A stretch of 64,000 bases of DNA from Oscillospiraceae bacterium (GTDB lineage Bacteria > Bacillota > Clostridia > Oscillospirales > Oscillospiraceae), in NCBI GenBank assembly GCA_017465625.1, contig JAFTVV010000030.1:1-64000 (forward strand), in the 5' to 3' direction. Position 1 is the first letter of the stretch; each line of letters opens with the position of its first letter. A model generated the notes under the pieces. The model did not search any database and was not told the origin of the DNA. It saw only the letters and a program-made list of their open reading frames with translations. Below, in pieces: positions 26,201-35,012 of this stretch. Both the position numbers and the translations under genes were made by a program.

Positions 26201-27445
26201 GGTGAGATCACCAAGGCACCCACCTGTACCGATGACGGTGTCAGAACCTTCTCCTGTGCAAACTGCGATTACAGCTACACCGAAGCCATTAAAGCTTCCG
26301 GTCACAAATACGGTGAAGAAGCCACCTGTACAACACCTCAGGTCTGTATGGTTTGTAGTGCAGAGCTGGCAGCTGCACTGGGTCACAAGGAAGTGATCGA
26401 CAGCGCTGTGCCTGCTACCTGTACCGAAACCGGCCTGACCGAAGGCAAGCACTGCTCCGTATGTAACACCGTACTGGTGAAGCAGGACGTTGTAGACGCA
26501 TTGGGTCACAGCTTCACCGACTGGACCGTGACGGTGCAGCCCACCTATACCGCTGAGGGTACACAGCAGCGCACCTGTATCAATGGCAACCACACCGAGA
26601 CCAAGCCTGTTCCCGTACTGAAGATGGTGAACCTGTGGAATTTGGTACTGGGTGAAGGCATCCGGATGAACTTCGTGGCCAATGTAACTGCCGATCAGGC
26701 AGAAAACGCCACTGTGGAAGTGGTTGTAAACGGTACTTCCGAAACCTTCGCAATGAACAATCTGCCGGTAAACGAAGAAGGCTTTGCAATGGTGACAGCG
26801 AATGTATCTGCCGCCCAAATGACCGATACGGTCACCCTGAACTTCACCGTGAACGGTGAGCAGGTCACCAAGGAGTATACAGTCCGTCAGTATGCCGACT
26901 ACGTACTGGATGATGCCAACGGCTTTGACGATGTTACCAAAGCACTGGTTCAGGCAATGCTCCACTACGGTGCAGCTGCGCAGGACTATTTCGATTACAA
27001 CGAAGGCAGTTTTGCAAACCTCAATATCAGCGACACTGTAAACAACGCCATCCAGAATGTGGAAGCAGTACCCGCCACCGGTGAGACTGCCGGCATCGTA
27101 CACTACGGTTCTACTCTGGTATACCGCGACAAAGTTGCTGTTCGTGTGTACTTCAAGCTGACCGGTGATGCTGCAATCGGTGATTACACCTTCATCGCTA
27201 ATGGCGAAAATGTAAAAGTAAACGAGGGAAGCAACGGCTTGTACTACGTAGAGGTTGCAGATATCGCACCTCAGAATCTGGACAAGGCAGTGACCGTGGT
27301 TGTAAATGGCGGCCTGACCGTGACCTACAGCCCCCTGAACTACATTTGCCGTATGTTCGGAAAGACCGATGACGCCGCACTGAAGATTCTGCTGCAGCAG
27401 CTGTATGATTACTACGTTGCAGCTGCCGCCTACACTGCAAAATAA
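23273..27445 (+). CDS. Large secreted surface protein with Cys-pair repeats (1390 aa)
   Basis: An extracellular protein with a signal peptide (about 1-29, cut near ALA-A). Parts in order: a helical N-terminal region; a beta domain at about 145-260; an InlB B-repeat/Flg_new-like segment at about 262-345 (GSVTAGG..., FLGWVDASG); a long unassigned region; then about seven repeats at 819-1106 of the type TCTEDGY...TC..CG....TGH, with paired cysteines; and a C-terminal domain of 1115-1390. There is no LPXTG or dockerin. The ATG follows CCGGAGGTTATAACT. The Cys-pair module is shared with the 2010-aa neighbour. The role may be adhesion or matrix; no enzyme is recognised. Confidence 0.82.
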   Translation: MKNQTAKRLFAFLMVLMLVATALPVQALAAEEHVHQESTEALQEAPAVQVEEPAAAPALEDILGAFADFADAYALTPEMTEKQLRAVRGSFPSEEAVAACAAEIEAIALQAELLTAEEQEALIADETVQLVGRFHAVLVAKPAKRANTTITSISGVSITGDSGAMTVSGANVTFSFTGGLLSATTKTFTIQNTTGSKATVSFTVNYTTGTSLTIDGTSYSTGTKAFSKELDVDGTITVKLSYKGLTSKCKLVLENISAAAAVDSSNITIAYDSAYGSVTAGGNAVAAGDVVTITDSIALVAAPASGATFLGWVDASGKILGNETTYTATSTGDQTIQAVFVGANSPAWFSNYGYMGIDLNAIAANGGTKVVLLNSGVLGAGTYTIPTGVTLLIPYDAANTLHTTAPGDDKLGLLQGEATYVTPTVYRKLTMADGATINVEGGLSLSAKMHAGGTKKNIPCGGPTGPVSVIHMNDGAVINVNSGAGLYAWGFITGKGNVYAHNGSDVYELFQIMDFRGGTESTSSEMKTYEVFPMHQYYIQNIEAYLTIYSGATEHSYTGIVMSKTGVTTSVAFMAQSNAMFNLTAGSVTKWYDGTTDRLHISMNEGSQMNVEPVSLKIGTSDLDAADYNLPITNNISLTAKSGSKLTMNQKIVMLPGAEVTVESGAQCILANGVKVYVMDADQWGPYASSHRQYLVPVAYAPGRTYTRTQADLKDAKIQVAGTLNASAGYAYTTEGGANICGVEGGKVITNTSYGDGKLHMAIYYTAAENQAAGRGKEAGSIFPEMVANPVRLLNADGTYISPSETHGTVVYTNGQWVCENGNHKLTEDKKDATCTEDGYVHSTCACGYDVTSEIAATGHSYSVVENKPTCDTDGSKVYTCATCGHSYEEILSATGHNHTLTAEQAATCTEDGYKTYTCSCGDSYTETVKAPGHNETVTVVAPTCTAQGYTAYTCSVCGNVRKDSYVDATGHNCGEGEITKAPTCTDDGVRTFSCANCDYSYTEAIKASGHKYGEEATCTTPQVCMVCSAELAAALGHKEVIDSAVPATCTETGLTEGKHCSVCNTVLVKQDVVDALGHSFTDWTVTVQPTYTAEGTQQRTCINGNHTETKPVPVLKMVNLWNLVLGEGIRMNFVANVTADQAENATVEVVVNGTSETFAMNNLPVNEEGFAMVTANVSAAQMTDTVTLNFTVNGEQVTKEYTVRQYADYVLDDANGFDDVTKALVQAMLHYGAAAQDYFDYNEGSFANLNISDTVNNAIQNVEAVPATGETAGIVHYGSTLVYRDKVAVRVYFKLTGDAAIGDYTFIANGENVKVNEGSNGLYYVEVADIAPQNLDKAVTVVVNGGLTVTYSPLNYICRMFGKTDDAALKILLQQLYDYYVAAAAYTAK

Positions 27446-27717
27446 ATACCCACCCTCAGCCAATAAGCCTCCCCTTGCAGGGGAGGTGGGTGAGCGTAAG
27501 CGAGGCCGGAGGGGTTAGAGGAGTTTTCAGAATTTATCGAAACGTAAAAGAAAGAAGATCCCTCCGTAAACCCCTCAGGCATATTGCTTAAAATCAGCAA
27601 TATACCAGCTCGCTGAGGCGAGCCGTAAGCAGCCTCCCCTACAGGGGAGCCGCAAGTAGTCCATTACAGGTGCGCTCTCACACCTGATCAAAAAATTGAA
27701 GGGGGAACAAAATCATT
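27446..27717. other. Intergenic region with two CCTCCCC hairpin repeats
   Basis: About 270 bases between the two giant genes, holding hairpins at 27468-27489 and 27633-27653 (CCTCCCC...GGGGAG) and other short inverted words (GCTCGCTGAGGCGAGC). It looks like intergenic repeat material; no gene is visible. Confidence 0.6.
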
Positions 27718-30700
27718 ATGATGCGATATCTCAAGCGGAGCTTTGCTCTGCTGCTGGCGCTGATTTTAGTGGGCTCTGTCCTGCCTGTGCAGGCCTTTGC
27801 CACCGAAACCTGCGCCCACAACTACGAATCGGTGGTTACTGACCCGACTTGTACCGAGAAGGGTTATACCACCCACACCTGTACCCTGTGCGGTGACAGC
27901 TACGTAGATACCTATGTAAGCGAGCTGCGCCACAGTCCGGAGCAGGAGGAAGGCCTGAAGGCCGGCTGTCTTACCGACGGCTTTACCTCCTACAGTGTAT
28001 GTACCCGCTGCGGCATTACCCTGATTGAGCCGGAGGTGCTGCCCGCTGTCGGCCACAACATTGTGCCGGTGGAGGGTCAGGAACCCACTGCCACAAAGCC
28101 CGGCTGGGAAGCTTATGAAATGTGTACCCGCTGCAGCTACACCACCTATCGGGAAATTCCTGCCCTGGGTGCAGGCACCATCAGCGACTACTACACCTTC
28201 CTGATGAACCTGGCGGTTTTGGAGGAGCTGGCATGCGGTTATGTTGCAGAGTCTGCACCGGATGCCGATCCTTTGGCACTGGTGATCAAGTACATTCGTA
28301 CCGGCGTGGACCGCTATAACTCCGGTTCCTGGGGCATTATGGCAGGCTACGAGGACGCCTCTTTCCGGGAATTTGTGTATATGATGGAAGATATGCTGAA
28401 TATGGACCCCGACTTTGTTGAAGGTTTCGGTGGTACAGCACAGCTTTCTGCCCTGAAGAATATTGAAAATATGTATCTGCCTAACGGCGACTATGTGGAC
28501 CTTGGTCATATGTTCGGCACGATGGATATTACATATACCAACAAAAACAGCCAAAATCACGCAGACGTGGCAGGCTGGGCAGGCGATTTGGTGGACCTGC
28601 TGAGCTGTGCCGATTACCACGGCCTCACCGGCACATTGGATGAACTGGTGAAGACCATCTCCGACAACTACCTCTGCGGTCATTGTTCCCACGCAGATTC
28701 CTTCGGTGCAACCGATATGCTGGGTGATATGGACGGCCTGTATTTGATGGATCAGTTACTGGCAATGGAGTATACATCCGGCTATTTTACGATGGCTGTT
28801 ATGGAGTACTTCACGGAAGAGCTGACCATGGAAGACCGTGCAGAGTACTTCCTGAAGAACCGTTTGGACGGTGCAAGCACCCGTAACGAGGTGCGCAATG
28901 CCGTCTACAACGCCTACAGCTACAACAAGATGATCAGCACTCTGGAAGATACCCGTGAGTTTAACGCTCAGGATCTGGAGACACTGCGCAAGGCTGTTTG
29001 CTACTCCTTTGCAGACTATATGTGTAAGCTGGCCGGTGACTACGTAGAGGCAGGCGAAAACCCCTACTACACCGTATTCCAGTCTGAAAGCTCCATTTTG
29101 GCACCCGGTGTTACACAGGAGATCAAGTACGCCCAGTCTGCAGACGGCAAGCAGATGGTATTTTTCATTGCCACCGCAGACATTACCCGTGAGGACGTAA
29201 ACCTGTACGCCAACTACCACAACAACCAGCCCGTCATCGGTGCCTGGAAGATGGCCCGCGTACTGGATCAGGCACAGGCCGCACAGAATCGCTGGGGCGA
29301 TCCCGAAAGTCCCGATTATATCGAAAACTATCAGGTGGTGGTCAGCACCAACGCCGGCGGTTACGATATGAGTGACGGCGAGCCCTCCGGTATTCTGATT
29401 ATGCGTGGCGTGGAGTATCATCCCATTGACCGCAACGGCTTTGTGGGCATTTTGGACGATGGCACTGCAGTCATCGGCACCCGTGACGAGTGGGATGCCT
29501 ACAAGGGTCGGGTACAGGAAGCTGTTGCAGGCTTCGGTACGATGCTGGTGAAGGACGGCAAGGTGAACATCACCGCCACCTCCAATTACTACAAAGACCG
29601 GGCAAGCCGTACCTCCATCGGTATTACCAAGACCGGTAAGATCGTGATGATGGTATTGGACGGTCGTCAAGAGCCCTATTCCTGCGGCGGCAGTATGGTT
29701 GAGATTGCACAGATTATGCTGGAAGCCGGCTGTGTGACTGCAGTCAATCTGGACGGCGGCGGATCTTCCACCTTCGTGGCAAGACCGGAAGGCGAAACCG
29801 GGCTGAAGGTGATCAACAGACCTTCCGACGGTGACCCCCGTTCCGTCAGTACCTCCTTGTTCGTGGTCTCCACCGCACCCAGCTCCACCAAGTTCGACCA
29901 CGCAGTGGTAGATTCCGAAGTGGCGTATATGACCGTTGGCACTTCCGTACAGATGACTGCCGCCGGTGTCAGTGCTACCGGTAATGCGGTAGAGCTGCCG
30001 GAGGGCACAACCTGGGTTGTCAGCGACGAAACCGTGGCAACCATTTCCGAAGACGGTAAACTCACTGCTCTGCGTAACGGCACAGTGGAAGTGCAGGTCT
30101 ATCTGGATGGCGGTCTGGTAGGCAGCAAGACCATGAATGTGGTCATTCCTGACCGCATTTACTTCACCAAGTCCAATATTAACGCTGTGTACGGCCAGAC
30201 GGTTACACTGCCTGTCCGTGCGCTGTATGAAAATAAGACCGTTGCCATCAACGATGGCGATGTCTCCTTTACCCTGAGCAACCCCACTGCCGCCATTGTT
30301 GGCGCAGGCTTCGGCTTTACCGGAAAGGTAGACAGCAAGATCAAGCAGGTGGAAGTGACCGTGAGCCTGAAGAGCAATCCTGCAAGCAGTGGCTCGATTA
30401 TGGTTTACCTGTTCAAGCAGGGCGAAGCCACCTTCGACTTCAATCAGGCTACCGGCGGTGACCGCCAGTTTGCTTGGGATCGGAACGTTTCCAACGCCAC
30501 AACCATTGATGGCGTGACCTATATGATTGAAAATGCAGGCGAGGAGATGGCTGCCTCCTACATTTTCGCCATTGATATGACCCAGATTCCCATTCCCCAG
30601 AAACTGCGGGATTTGACCTATATGCTGCCTGGCAGTGACCTGGCAGATGCGTCCGCCTGGACCTTCCTGCTGAGCCTTGCACAGCGTATCAGCGACCTGA

Positions 30701-33700
30701 CGGTTGTTAGCCCCACAGTCAAGTTCAGCGACAATGTGAATGTGGACTACTCCCAGCTGAAAGTGGTCAACGATTATTTCACCTTGGAAGATGTGGCCTA
30801 CGACGAGCAGGCCAATACCCTGACTGCAAATCTGCGCTGGAAGCGTCAGAGCCAGCCCATCAATCAGGCAAATGCCAACCCCCTGTGTATCCTCAGCGGC
30901 ATTAAGATCACCCCCAAGGACGATGCCCAGTGGGACAGCAAGGATCGGCTGGAAGTAGTGCTGGACGGCCAGGTTTCCTACACCATTTATATGCGCGCCA
31001 GCTCCCTGTACTCCTTCTCTCAGAAGCCTGAGAATCAGGAGACCTTCGGCCTGACCGCTTACGACAACACCGCCAACTATCCCGACGATCGCGGCGGTAA
31101 GTTCTCCGATACCTACAAGGAATTTGACGACCGCTTCACATTGTGCAGAGAAGTCAAGAACGGCTGGAACGTGGAAAATGGCGGCTTCAGCTACTTTGTA
31201 GACGGTGAAAAGGTGACAGGTCCTGTACTGATCAACGAAAAGTACCACCTGTTTGACGAAAATGGTTTTACAGCCACCAAAGAGCCGTATACCGGCCTGT
31301 TCCAGATGAACGGCAGCACCTACTATGCCCGTTTGGGTGAGCTGAGCAAGGGCTGGCATCAGATCGGTGAGCAGTGGTATCTGTTCGACTGGGTAACCGG
31401 TGAGGGCATTAACGGTGCGTATGAAAGCGAATTCCCCGGCGTGACCTATGAGTTTGAGAACGGCAAGCTGCTTCGCGGCGTGTGGGTCAGAACGCAGAAG
31501 GGTCTGCAGTACTACTACGGACCGTTCTACTACAAGCAGGGCTGGAAGGATATCGAAGGCGAGCGCTACTTCTTTAAAGAGTATTACGCAATGACCGGTG
31601 TTTCTCCGGTACGTCCTGCCCACAGTGTGTACGACACCTGGTACGAGTTTGACGACAACGGCAAGCTCATCGGTGAGGCAAAGGATGGCCTGTACTGGTA
31701 TAACGGTAATCTGTATTACGTGGTCGATACCCTGTCTCAGCACACCGGCTTGTACCTCATTGACGGCAATTACTACTACTTCCTTAGCAACTATACTGCT
31801 GTGCACAGCCAAAACCGCTGGATCAGCAATGCCGGCAACAATATTCCTACCGGTACTTACCGCTTCGATGAAAACGGCAAGATGCTGATGGATACTGCCA
31901 TTGTAGAAGAAAACGGTGAGCTGTATTACTACTTCCAGGGTCGTCGTTTGGCCAATGCAGGTCTGGTGCAGATTGACGGTGCGATTTACTGCATCGGTGA
32001 AGGCGCTATTGCGGTGCGGAATCAGACACTGTGGGTAGAGCGCAGCAACGGTCTGAAGCCCAAGGGTGTGTACACCTTCGGTGCAGACGGCAAGCTGGAA
32101 GTGCTCAACGGCATCCACAACGGCATCTACTACGTGGACGGTGCCAAGACCAATGCCGGTGTAGTCGTAGAAAACGGCGATTACTACTACGCTCAGTGGG
32201 GCGGTCAGATCGCCACCAACTGCAGTATGTGGCTGAGCAACACCAACGGCCACATTCCCGTGGGCACATACCGCATTGACGCAGACGGCAAGATCTTGCT
32301 GGATACCGCTGTTGTGGAAGAAAACGGCACGCTGTACTACTACGAAAACGGCTGCAGAGTCAACTTCCCCGGCCTGGTGCTGTTGGACGGTGCTTACTAC
32401 TACGTGCAAGGCGCATCGGTGGTTACCACCGATAAGACCCTGTGGGTAGAAAAGAACAACGACCTGAAGCCCAAGGGCACTTACACCTTCGGTGCAGACG
32501 GCAAGATGGTGATTTACAATGGCGTGGTTGGCGACTACTACTACGAAGAAGGCAATAAGGTAAACGCAGGTCTCGTGGAGTTCGAGGGCAATTACTACTA
32601 CACCATCTCCGGCGGCAAGGTGGTAAAGAATACCACCTACTGGGTATCTGTGACAGGTGGCAAGCTGCCTGTTGGTACTTACCGCTTCGATGCAGAGGGT
32701 AAGATGCTGATGGATACTGCCATCGTGGACGAAAACGGCACGCTGTACTACTACGAAAACGGCCGCAGAGTCAATTTCCCCGGTCTGATTCTTCTGGACG
32801 GTGCTTATTATTACGTGCAAAGCGGTGCAATCGCTGCCGCCAACAAGACCTTGTGGGTGGAAAAGAACAACGGCCTGAAGCCTAAGGGCACTTATACCTT
32901 CGGTGCAGACGGCAAGATGGTTATTTATAATGGTATTGTGGGCGACTACTACTATGTAAACGGCACCAAGGTGAACGCAGGTCTGGTGGAGTTCGAGGGC
33001 AATTACTACTACACCATCTCCGGCGGCAAGGTGATCAAGGATACATCTTACTGGGTATCTGCCACAAACGGCAAGCTGCCCACCGGTACTTACCGCTTCG
33101 ATGCAGAGGGTAAGATGCTGATGGATACTGCCATCGTGGACGAAAACGGCACATTGTACTACTACGACAACGGCCGCAGAGTGGACTTCCCCGGTTTGAT
33201 CCTGCTGGATGGCGCTTACTACTATGTACAAAGCGCATCGGTTGTTGCCACCAATAAGACCCTGTGGGTGGAAAAGAACAACGGCCTGAAGCCCAAGGGC
33301 ACTTACACCTTCGGTGCAGACGGCAAGATGGTGATTTATAACGGTATTGTGGGCGACTACTACTATGTAAACGGTGACAAGGTTGCTGCAGGTCTGGTAG
33401 AGTTCGAGGGCAATTACTACTACACCATCTCCGGCGGCAAGGTGATTAAGAATACATCCTACTGGGTTTCTGCCACAAACGGCAAGCTGCCCACCGGTAC
33501 TTACCGCTTCGATGCAGAGGGTAAGATGCTGATGGATACCGCCATCGTGGATGAAAACGGTACGCTGTACTACTACGAAAACGGCTGCAGAGTGAACTTC
33601 CCCGGTTTGATCCTGCTGGACGGTGCTTACTACTATGTGCAAAGCGCATCCGTAGTTGCCGCCAACAAGACCTTGTGGGTGGAAAAGAACAACGGCCTGC

Positions 33701-33750
33701 TGCCCAAGGGCACTTACACCTTCGGCGCAGACGGCAAGCTGGTTCAGTAA
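27718..33750 (+). CDS. Giant secreted protein: NAGPA phosphodiester glycosidase domain plus cell-wall-type repeats (2010 aa)
   Basis: A signal peptide (about 1-28, cut after AFA) is followed by the Cys-pair repeats seen in the previous protein (about 30-150), a helical region, and at about 541-721 a phosphodiester glycosidase (NAGPA/DUF2233) domain. Its hallmarks NAGGYD, SRTSIGITKTG and NLDGGGSSTF are present. A Big_2 Ig-like domain (about 740-815) follows. Residues 1150-2010 are YYY/G-rich glucan- or choline-binding-like repeats, the last 548 residues being four 137-aa tandem copies. There is no LPXTG, so attachment is probably non-covalent through the repeats. It likely cleaves or trims a glycan phosphodiester at the surface; this is inference. 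Confidence 0.86.
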   Translation: MMRYLKRSFALLLALILVGSVLPVQAFATETCAHNYESVVTDPTCTEKGYTTHTCTLCGDSYVDTYVSELRHSPEQEEGLKAGCLTDGFTSYSVCTRCGITLIEPEVLPAVGHNIVPVEGQEPTATKPGWEAYEMCTRCSYTTYREIPALGAGTISDYYTFLMNLAVLEELACGYVAESAPDADPLALVIKYIRTGVDRYNSGSWGIMAGYEDASFREFVYMMEDMLNMDPDFVEGFGGTAQLSALKNIENMYLPNGDYVDLGHMFGTMDITYTNKNSQNHADVAGWAGDLVDLLSCADYHGLTGTLDELVKTISDNYLCGHCSHADSFGATDMLGDMDGLYLMDQLLAMEYTSGYFTMAVMEYFTEELTMEDRAEYFLKNRLDGASTRNEVRNAVYNAYSYNKMISTLEDTREFNAQDLETLRKAVCYSFADYMCKLAGDYVEAGENPYYTVFQSESSILAPGVTQEIKYAQSADGKQMVFFIATADITREDVNLYANYHNNQPVIGAWKMARVLDQAQAAQNRWGDPESPDYIENYQVVVSTNAGGYDMSDGEPSGILIMRGVEYHPIDRNGFVGILDDGTAVIGTRDEWDAYKGRVQEAVAGFGTMLVKDGKVNITATSNYYKDRASRTSIGITKTGKIVMMVLDGRQEPYSCGGSMVEIAQIMLEAGCVTAVNLDGGGSSTFVARPEGETGLKVINRPSDGDPRSVSTSLFVVSTAPSSTKFDHAVVDSEVAYMTVGTSVQMTAAGVSATGNAVELPEGTTWVVSDETVATISEDGKLTALRNGTVEVQVYLDGGLVGSKTMNVVIPDRIYFTKSNINAVYGQTVTLPVRALYENKTVAINDGDVSFTLSNPTAAIVGAGFGFTGKVDSKIKQVEVTVSLKSNPASSGSIMVYLFKQGEATFDFNQATGGDRQFAWDRNVSNATTIDGVTYMIENAGEEMAASYIFAIDMTQIPIPQKLRDLTYMLPGSDLADASAWTFLLSLAQRISDLTVVSPTVKFSDNVNVDYSQLKVVNDYFTLEDVAYDEQANTLTANLRWKRQSQPINQANANPLCILSGIKITPKDDAQWDSKDRLEVVLDGQVSYTIYMRASSLYSFSQKPENQETFGLTAYDNTANYPDDRGGKFSDTYKEFDDRFTLCREVKNGWNVENGGFSYFVDGEKVTGPVLINEKYHLFDENGFTATKEPYTGLFQMNGSTYYARLGELSKGWHQIGEQWYLFDWVTGEGINGAYESEFPGVTYEFENGKLLRGVWVRTQKGLQYYYGPFYYKQGWKDIEGERYFFKEYYAMTGVSPVRPAHSVYDTWYEFDDNGKLIGEAKDGLYWYNGNLYYVVDTLSQHTGLYLIDGNYYYFLSNYTAVHSQNRWISNAGNNIPTGTYRFDENGKMLMDTAIVEENGELYYYFQGRRLANAGLVQIDGAIYCIGEGAIAVRNQTLWVERSNGLKPKGVYTFGADGKLEVLNGIHNGIYYVDGAKTNAGVVVENGDYYYAQWGGQIATNCSMWLSNTNGHIPVGTYRIDADGKILLDTAVVEENGTLYYYENGCRVNFPGLVLLDGAYYYVQGASVVTTDKTLWVEKNNDLKPKGTYTFGADGKMVIYNGVVGDYYYEEGNKVNAGLVEFEGNYYYTISGGKVVKNTTYWVSVTGGKLPVGTYRFDAEGKMLMDTAIVDENGTLYYYENGRRVNFPGLILLDGAYYYVQSGAIAAANKTLWVEKNNGLKPKGTYTFGADGKMVIYNGIVGDYYYVNGTKVNAGLVEFEGNYYYTISGGKVIKDTSYWVSATNGKLPTGTYRFDAEGKMLMDTAIVDENGTLYYYDNGRRVDFPGLILLDGAYYYVQSASVVATNKTLWVEKNNGLKPKGTYTFGADGKMVIYNGIVGDYYYVNGDKVAAGLVEFEGNYYYTISGGKVIKNTSYWVSATNGKLPTGTYRFDAEGKMLMDTAIVDENGTLYYYENGCRVNFPGLILLDGAYYYVQSASVVAANKTLWVEKNNGLLPKGTYTFGADGKLVQ
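32107..33750 (+). repeat. Four tandem 411-bp repeats inside the 2010-aa gene
   Basis: Units at 32107-32517, 32518-32928, 32929-33339 and 33340-33750, each 137 codons with units 2-4 nearly identical. The last ends at the stop codon. Such a structure is prone to copy-number change by recombination. Confidence 0.92.
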
Positions 33751-33760
33751 AACAAATAAT

Positions 33761-33785
33761 CCCCCATCCCCAAAAGGGATGGGGG
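33761..33785 (+). terminator. Hairpin after the 2010-aa gene
   Basis: 10-bp stem CCCCCATCCC/GGGATGGGGG with loop CAAAA, but no T tract behind it. A second 11-bp stem (ATATCAAAGCT/AGCTTTGATAT) follows at 33788-33823, ending before the next gene. Confidence 0.55.
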
Positions 33786-33845
33786 GTATATCAAAGCTTC
33801 CTTTTGCAAGGGAGCTTTGATATGCCACGAAAGGAGTAGAGCTAA

Positions 33846-35012
33846 ATGAAAAAAGTACTGTTTGTCATACATTCCTTAGGCTTTGGCGGTGCGGAAAAAA
33901 GTCTTGTAAATCTTCTGCACGAACTGCCTTCCGACCGGTACGAAATTGATGTTCTGCTCTTTCAGGAAAAAGGGGGACTACTGTCCCAAGTGCCCAATAC
34001 GGTGCGTGTGCTGCAAACACCTCCCGTTTTACGGCGGCTGTACGGACCGATGAAAAAGGCCGGAAAATTTTTTCTGCCCAAGCTGATGGGTACGGTGCTC
34101 TGCCGGGCAAAATGCAAAACGCCCAAGGCGGCCATTGGCGCACGGTGGAAGAAGTATTACAGCAAGCGGATCGGAATGCTGGAAAAAACGTATGATGTGG
34201 CGGTTGCCTATGTGGCCGGCGAGATGCTCTACTACGTTGCGGAAAAGGTGCAGGCAAAGCGCAAATTGGCGTGGGTACATAATGACTACCGCACCGCAGG
34301 ATACGCCAAGGAATATGACGCGCCTTACCTTGCACAGATGGACGGCATTGTGTCGGTCTCTGAAAAATGCGTGCAGGTGCTGAAGGAGGAATTTCCGCTA
34401 CTTGCGGAAAAAATCCACTACATTGAAAATATTACTTCCCGTGAACTGGTACATCAGCAGGCGCAACAGGGAAAACCGCTGGATTTTGAGGGTCTCAAAA
34501 TCCTGTCCATTGGCCGTCTGCATCCCCAAAAAGGCTTTGATCTGGCGCTGAATGCGGCAAAGCTTCTAAAGCAGCAGAGTCTGAATTTTCAGTGGTATAT
34601 TTTGGGGATGGGCACAGAGCGTGCTGCACTGGAACAGCTTTCGGGGCAATTACAGGTGGACGATTGCGTCCGCTTTTTGGGTACAAGTGCCAACCCCTAT
34701 CCCTATATGGCCTGCTGCGACATATTGGCGCAGACCTCCCGTTACGAGGGAAAATCCGTGGTGCTGGATGAGGCAAAAATCCTTGCAAAACCCATTGTGG
34801 TCACCGATTATCCCACCGCAAAGGACCAGATTGCAAACGGGCAGGAGGGGTTGATTGTGCCCCTGACACCGCAGGGCATTGCCGATGGCATTATGCAAAT
34901 GGCGGAAAATACCGCATTGCGGGGAAGCGTTGTGCACTACCTGTCCCAACACCGTTACGGCAATCGGGATGAAGTGGAAAAATATATCAAATTGTTGGAT
35001 GGCATAAAATGA
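33846..35012 (+). CDS. Glycosyltransferase family 4
   Basis: A 388-residue GT-B enzyme. The N-terminal SLGFGGAEKSLVNLL carries the G-G-A-E signature of GT4. The C-terminal half has ILSIGRLHPQKGFDLAL and SRYEGKSVVLDEAKILAKPIV, a variant of the donor-binding motif also seen in the next gene, so the two are likely paralogues. The ATG follows AAAGGAGTAGAGCTAA, and the stop overlaps the next start by 4 bases. It is the first EPS gene after the giant secreted proteins. Confidence 0.9.
   Translation: MKKVLFVIHSLGFGGAEKSLVNLLHELPSDRYEIDVLLFQEKGGLLSQVPNTVRVLQTPPVLRRLYGPMKKAGKFFLPKLMGTVLCRAKCKTPKAAIGARWKKYYSKRIGMLEKTYDVAVAYVAGEMLYYVAEKVQAKRKLAWVHNDYRTAGYAKEYDAPYLAQMDGIVSVSEKCVQVLKEEFPLLAEKIHYIENITSRELVHQQAQQGKPLDFEGLKILSIGRLHPQKGFDLALNAAKLLKQQSLNFQWYILGMGTERAALEQLSGQLQVDDCVRFLGTSANPYPYMACCDILAQTSRYEGKSVVLDEAKILAKPIVVTDYPTAKDQIANGQEGLIVPLTPQGIADGIMQMAENTALRGSVVHYLSQHRYGNRDEVEKYIKLLDGIK

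Noticed and set aside
24503..27463. 986-codon minus-strand frame opposite the 1390-aa gene
   Set aside because: Antisense to a signal-peptide protein with clear repeats; composition is a shadow and no start site is present.
28756..33828. 1690-codon open frame on the minus strand opposite the 2010-aa gene
   Set aside because: It follows from repetitive codon use of the true gene; the plus strand has signal peptide, NAGPA motifs and a ribosome site, the minus frame has none.
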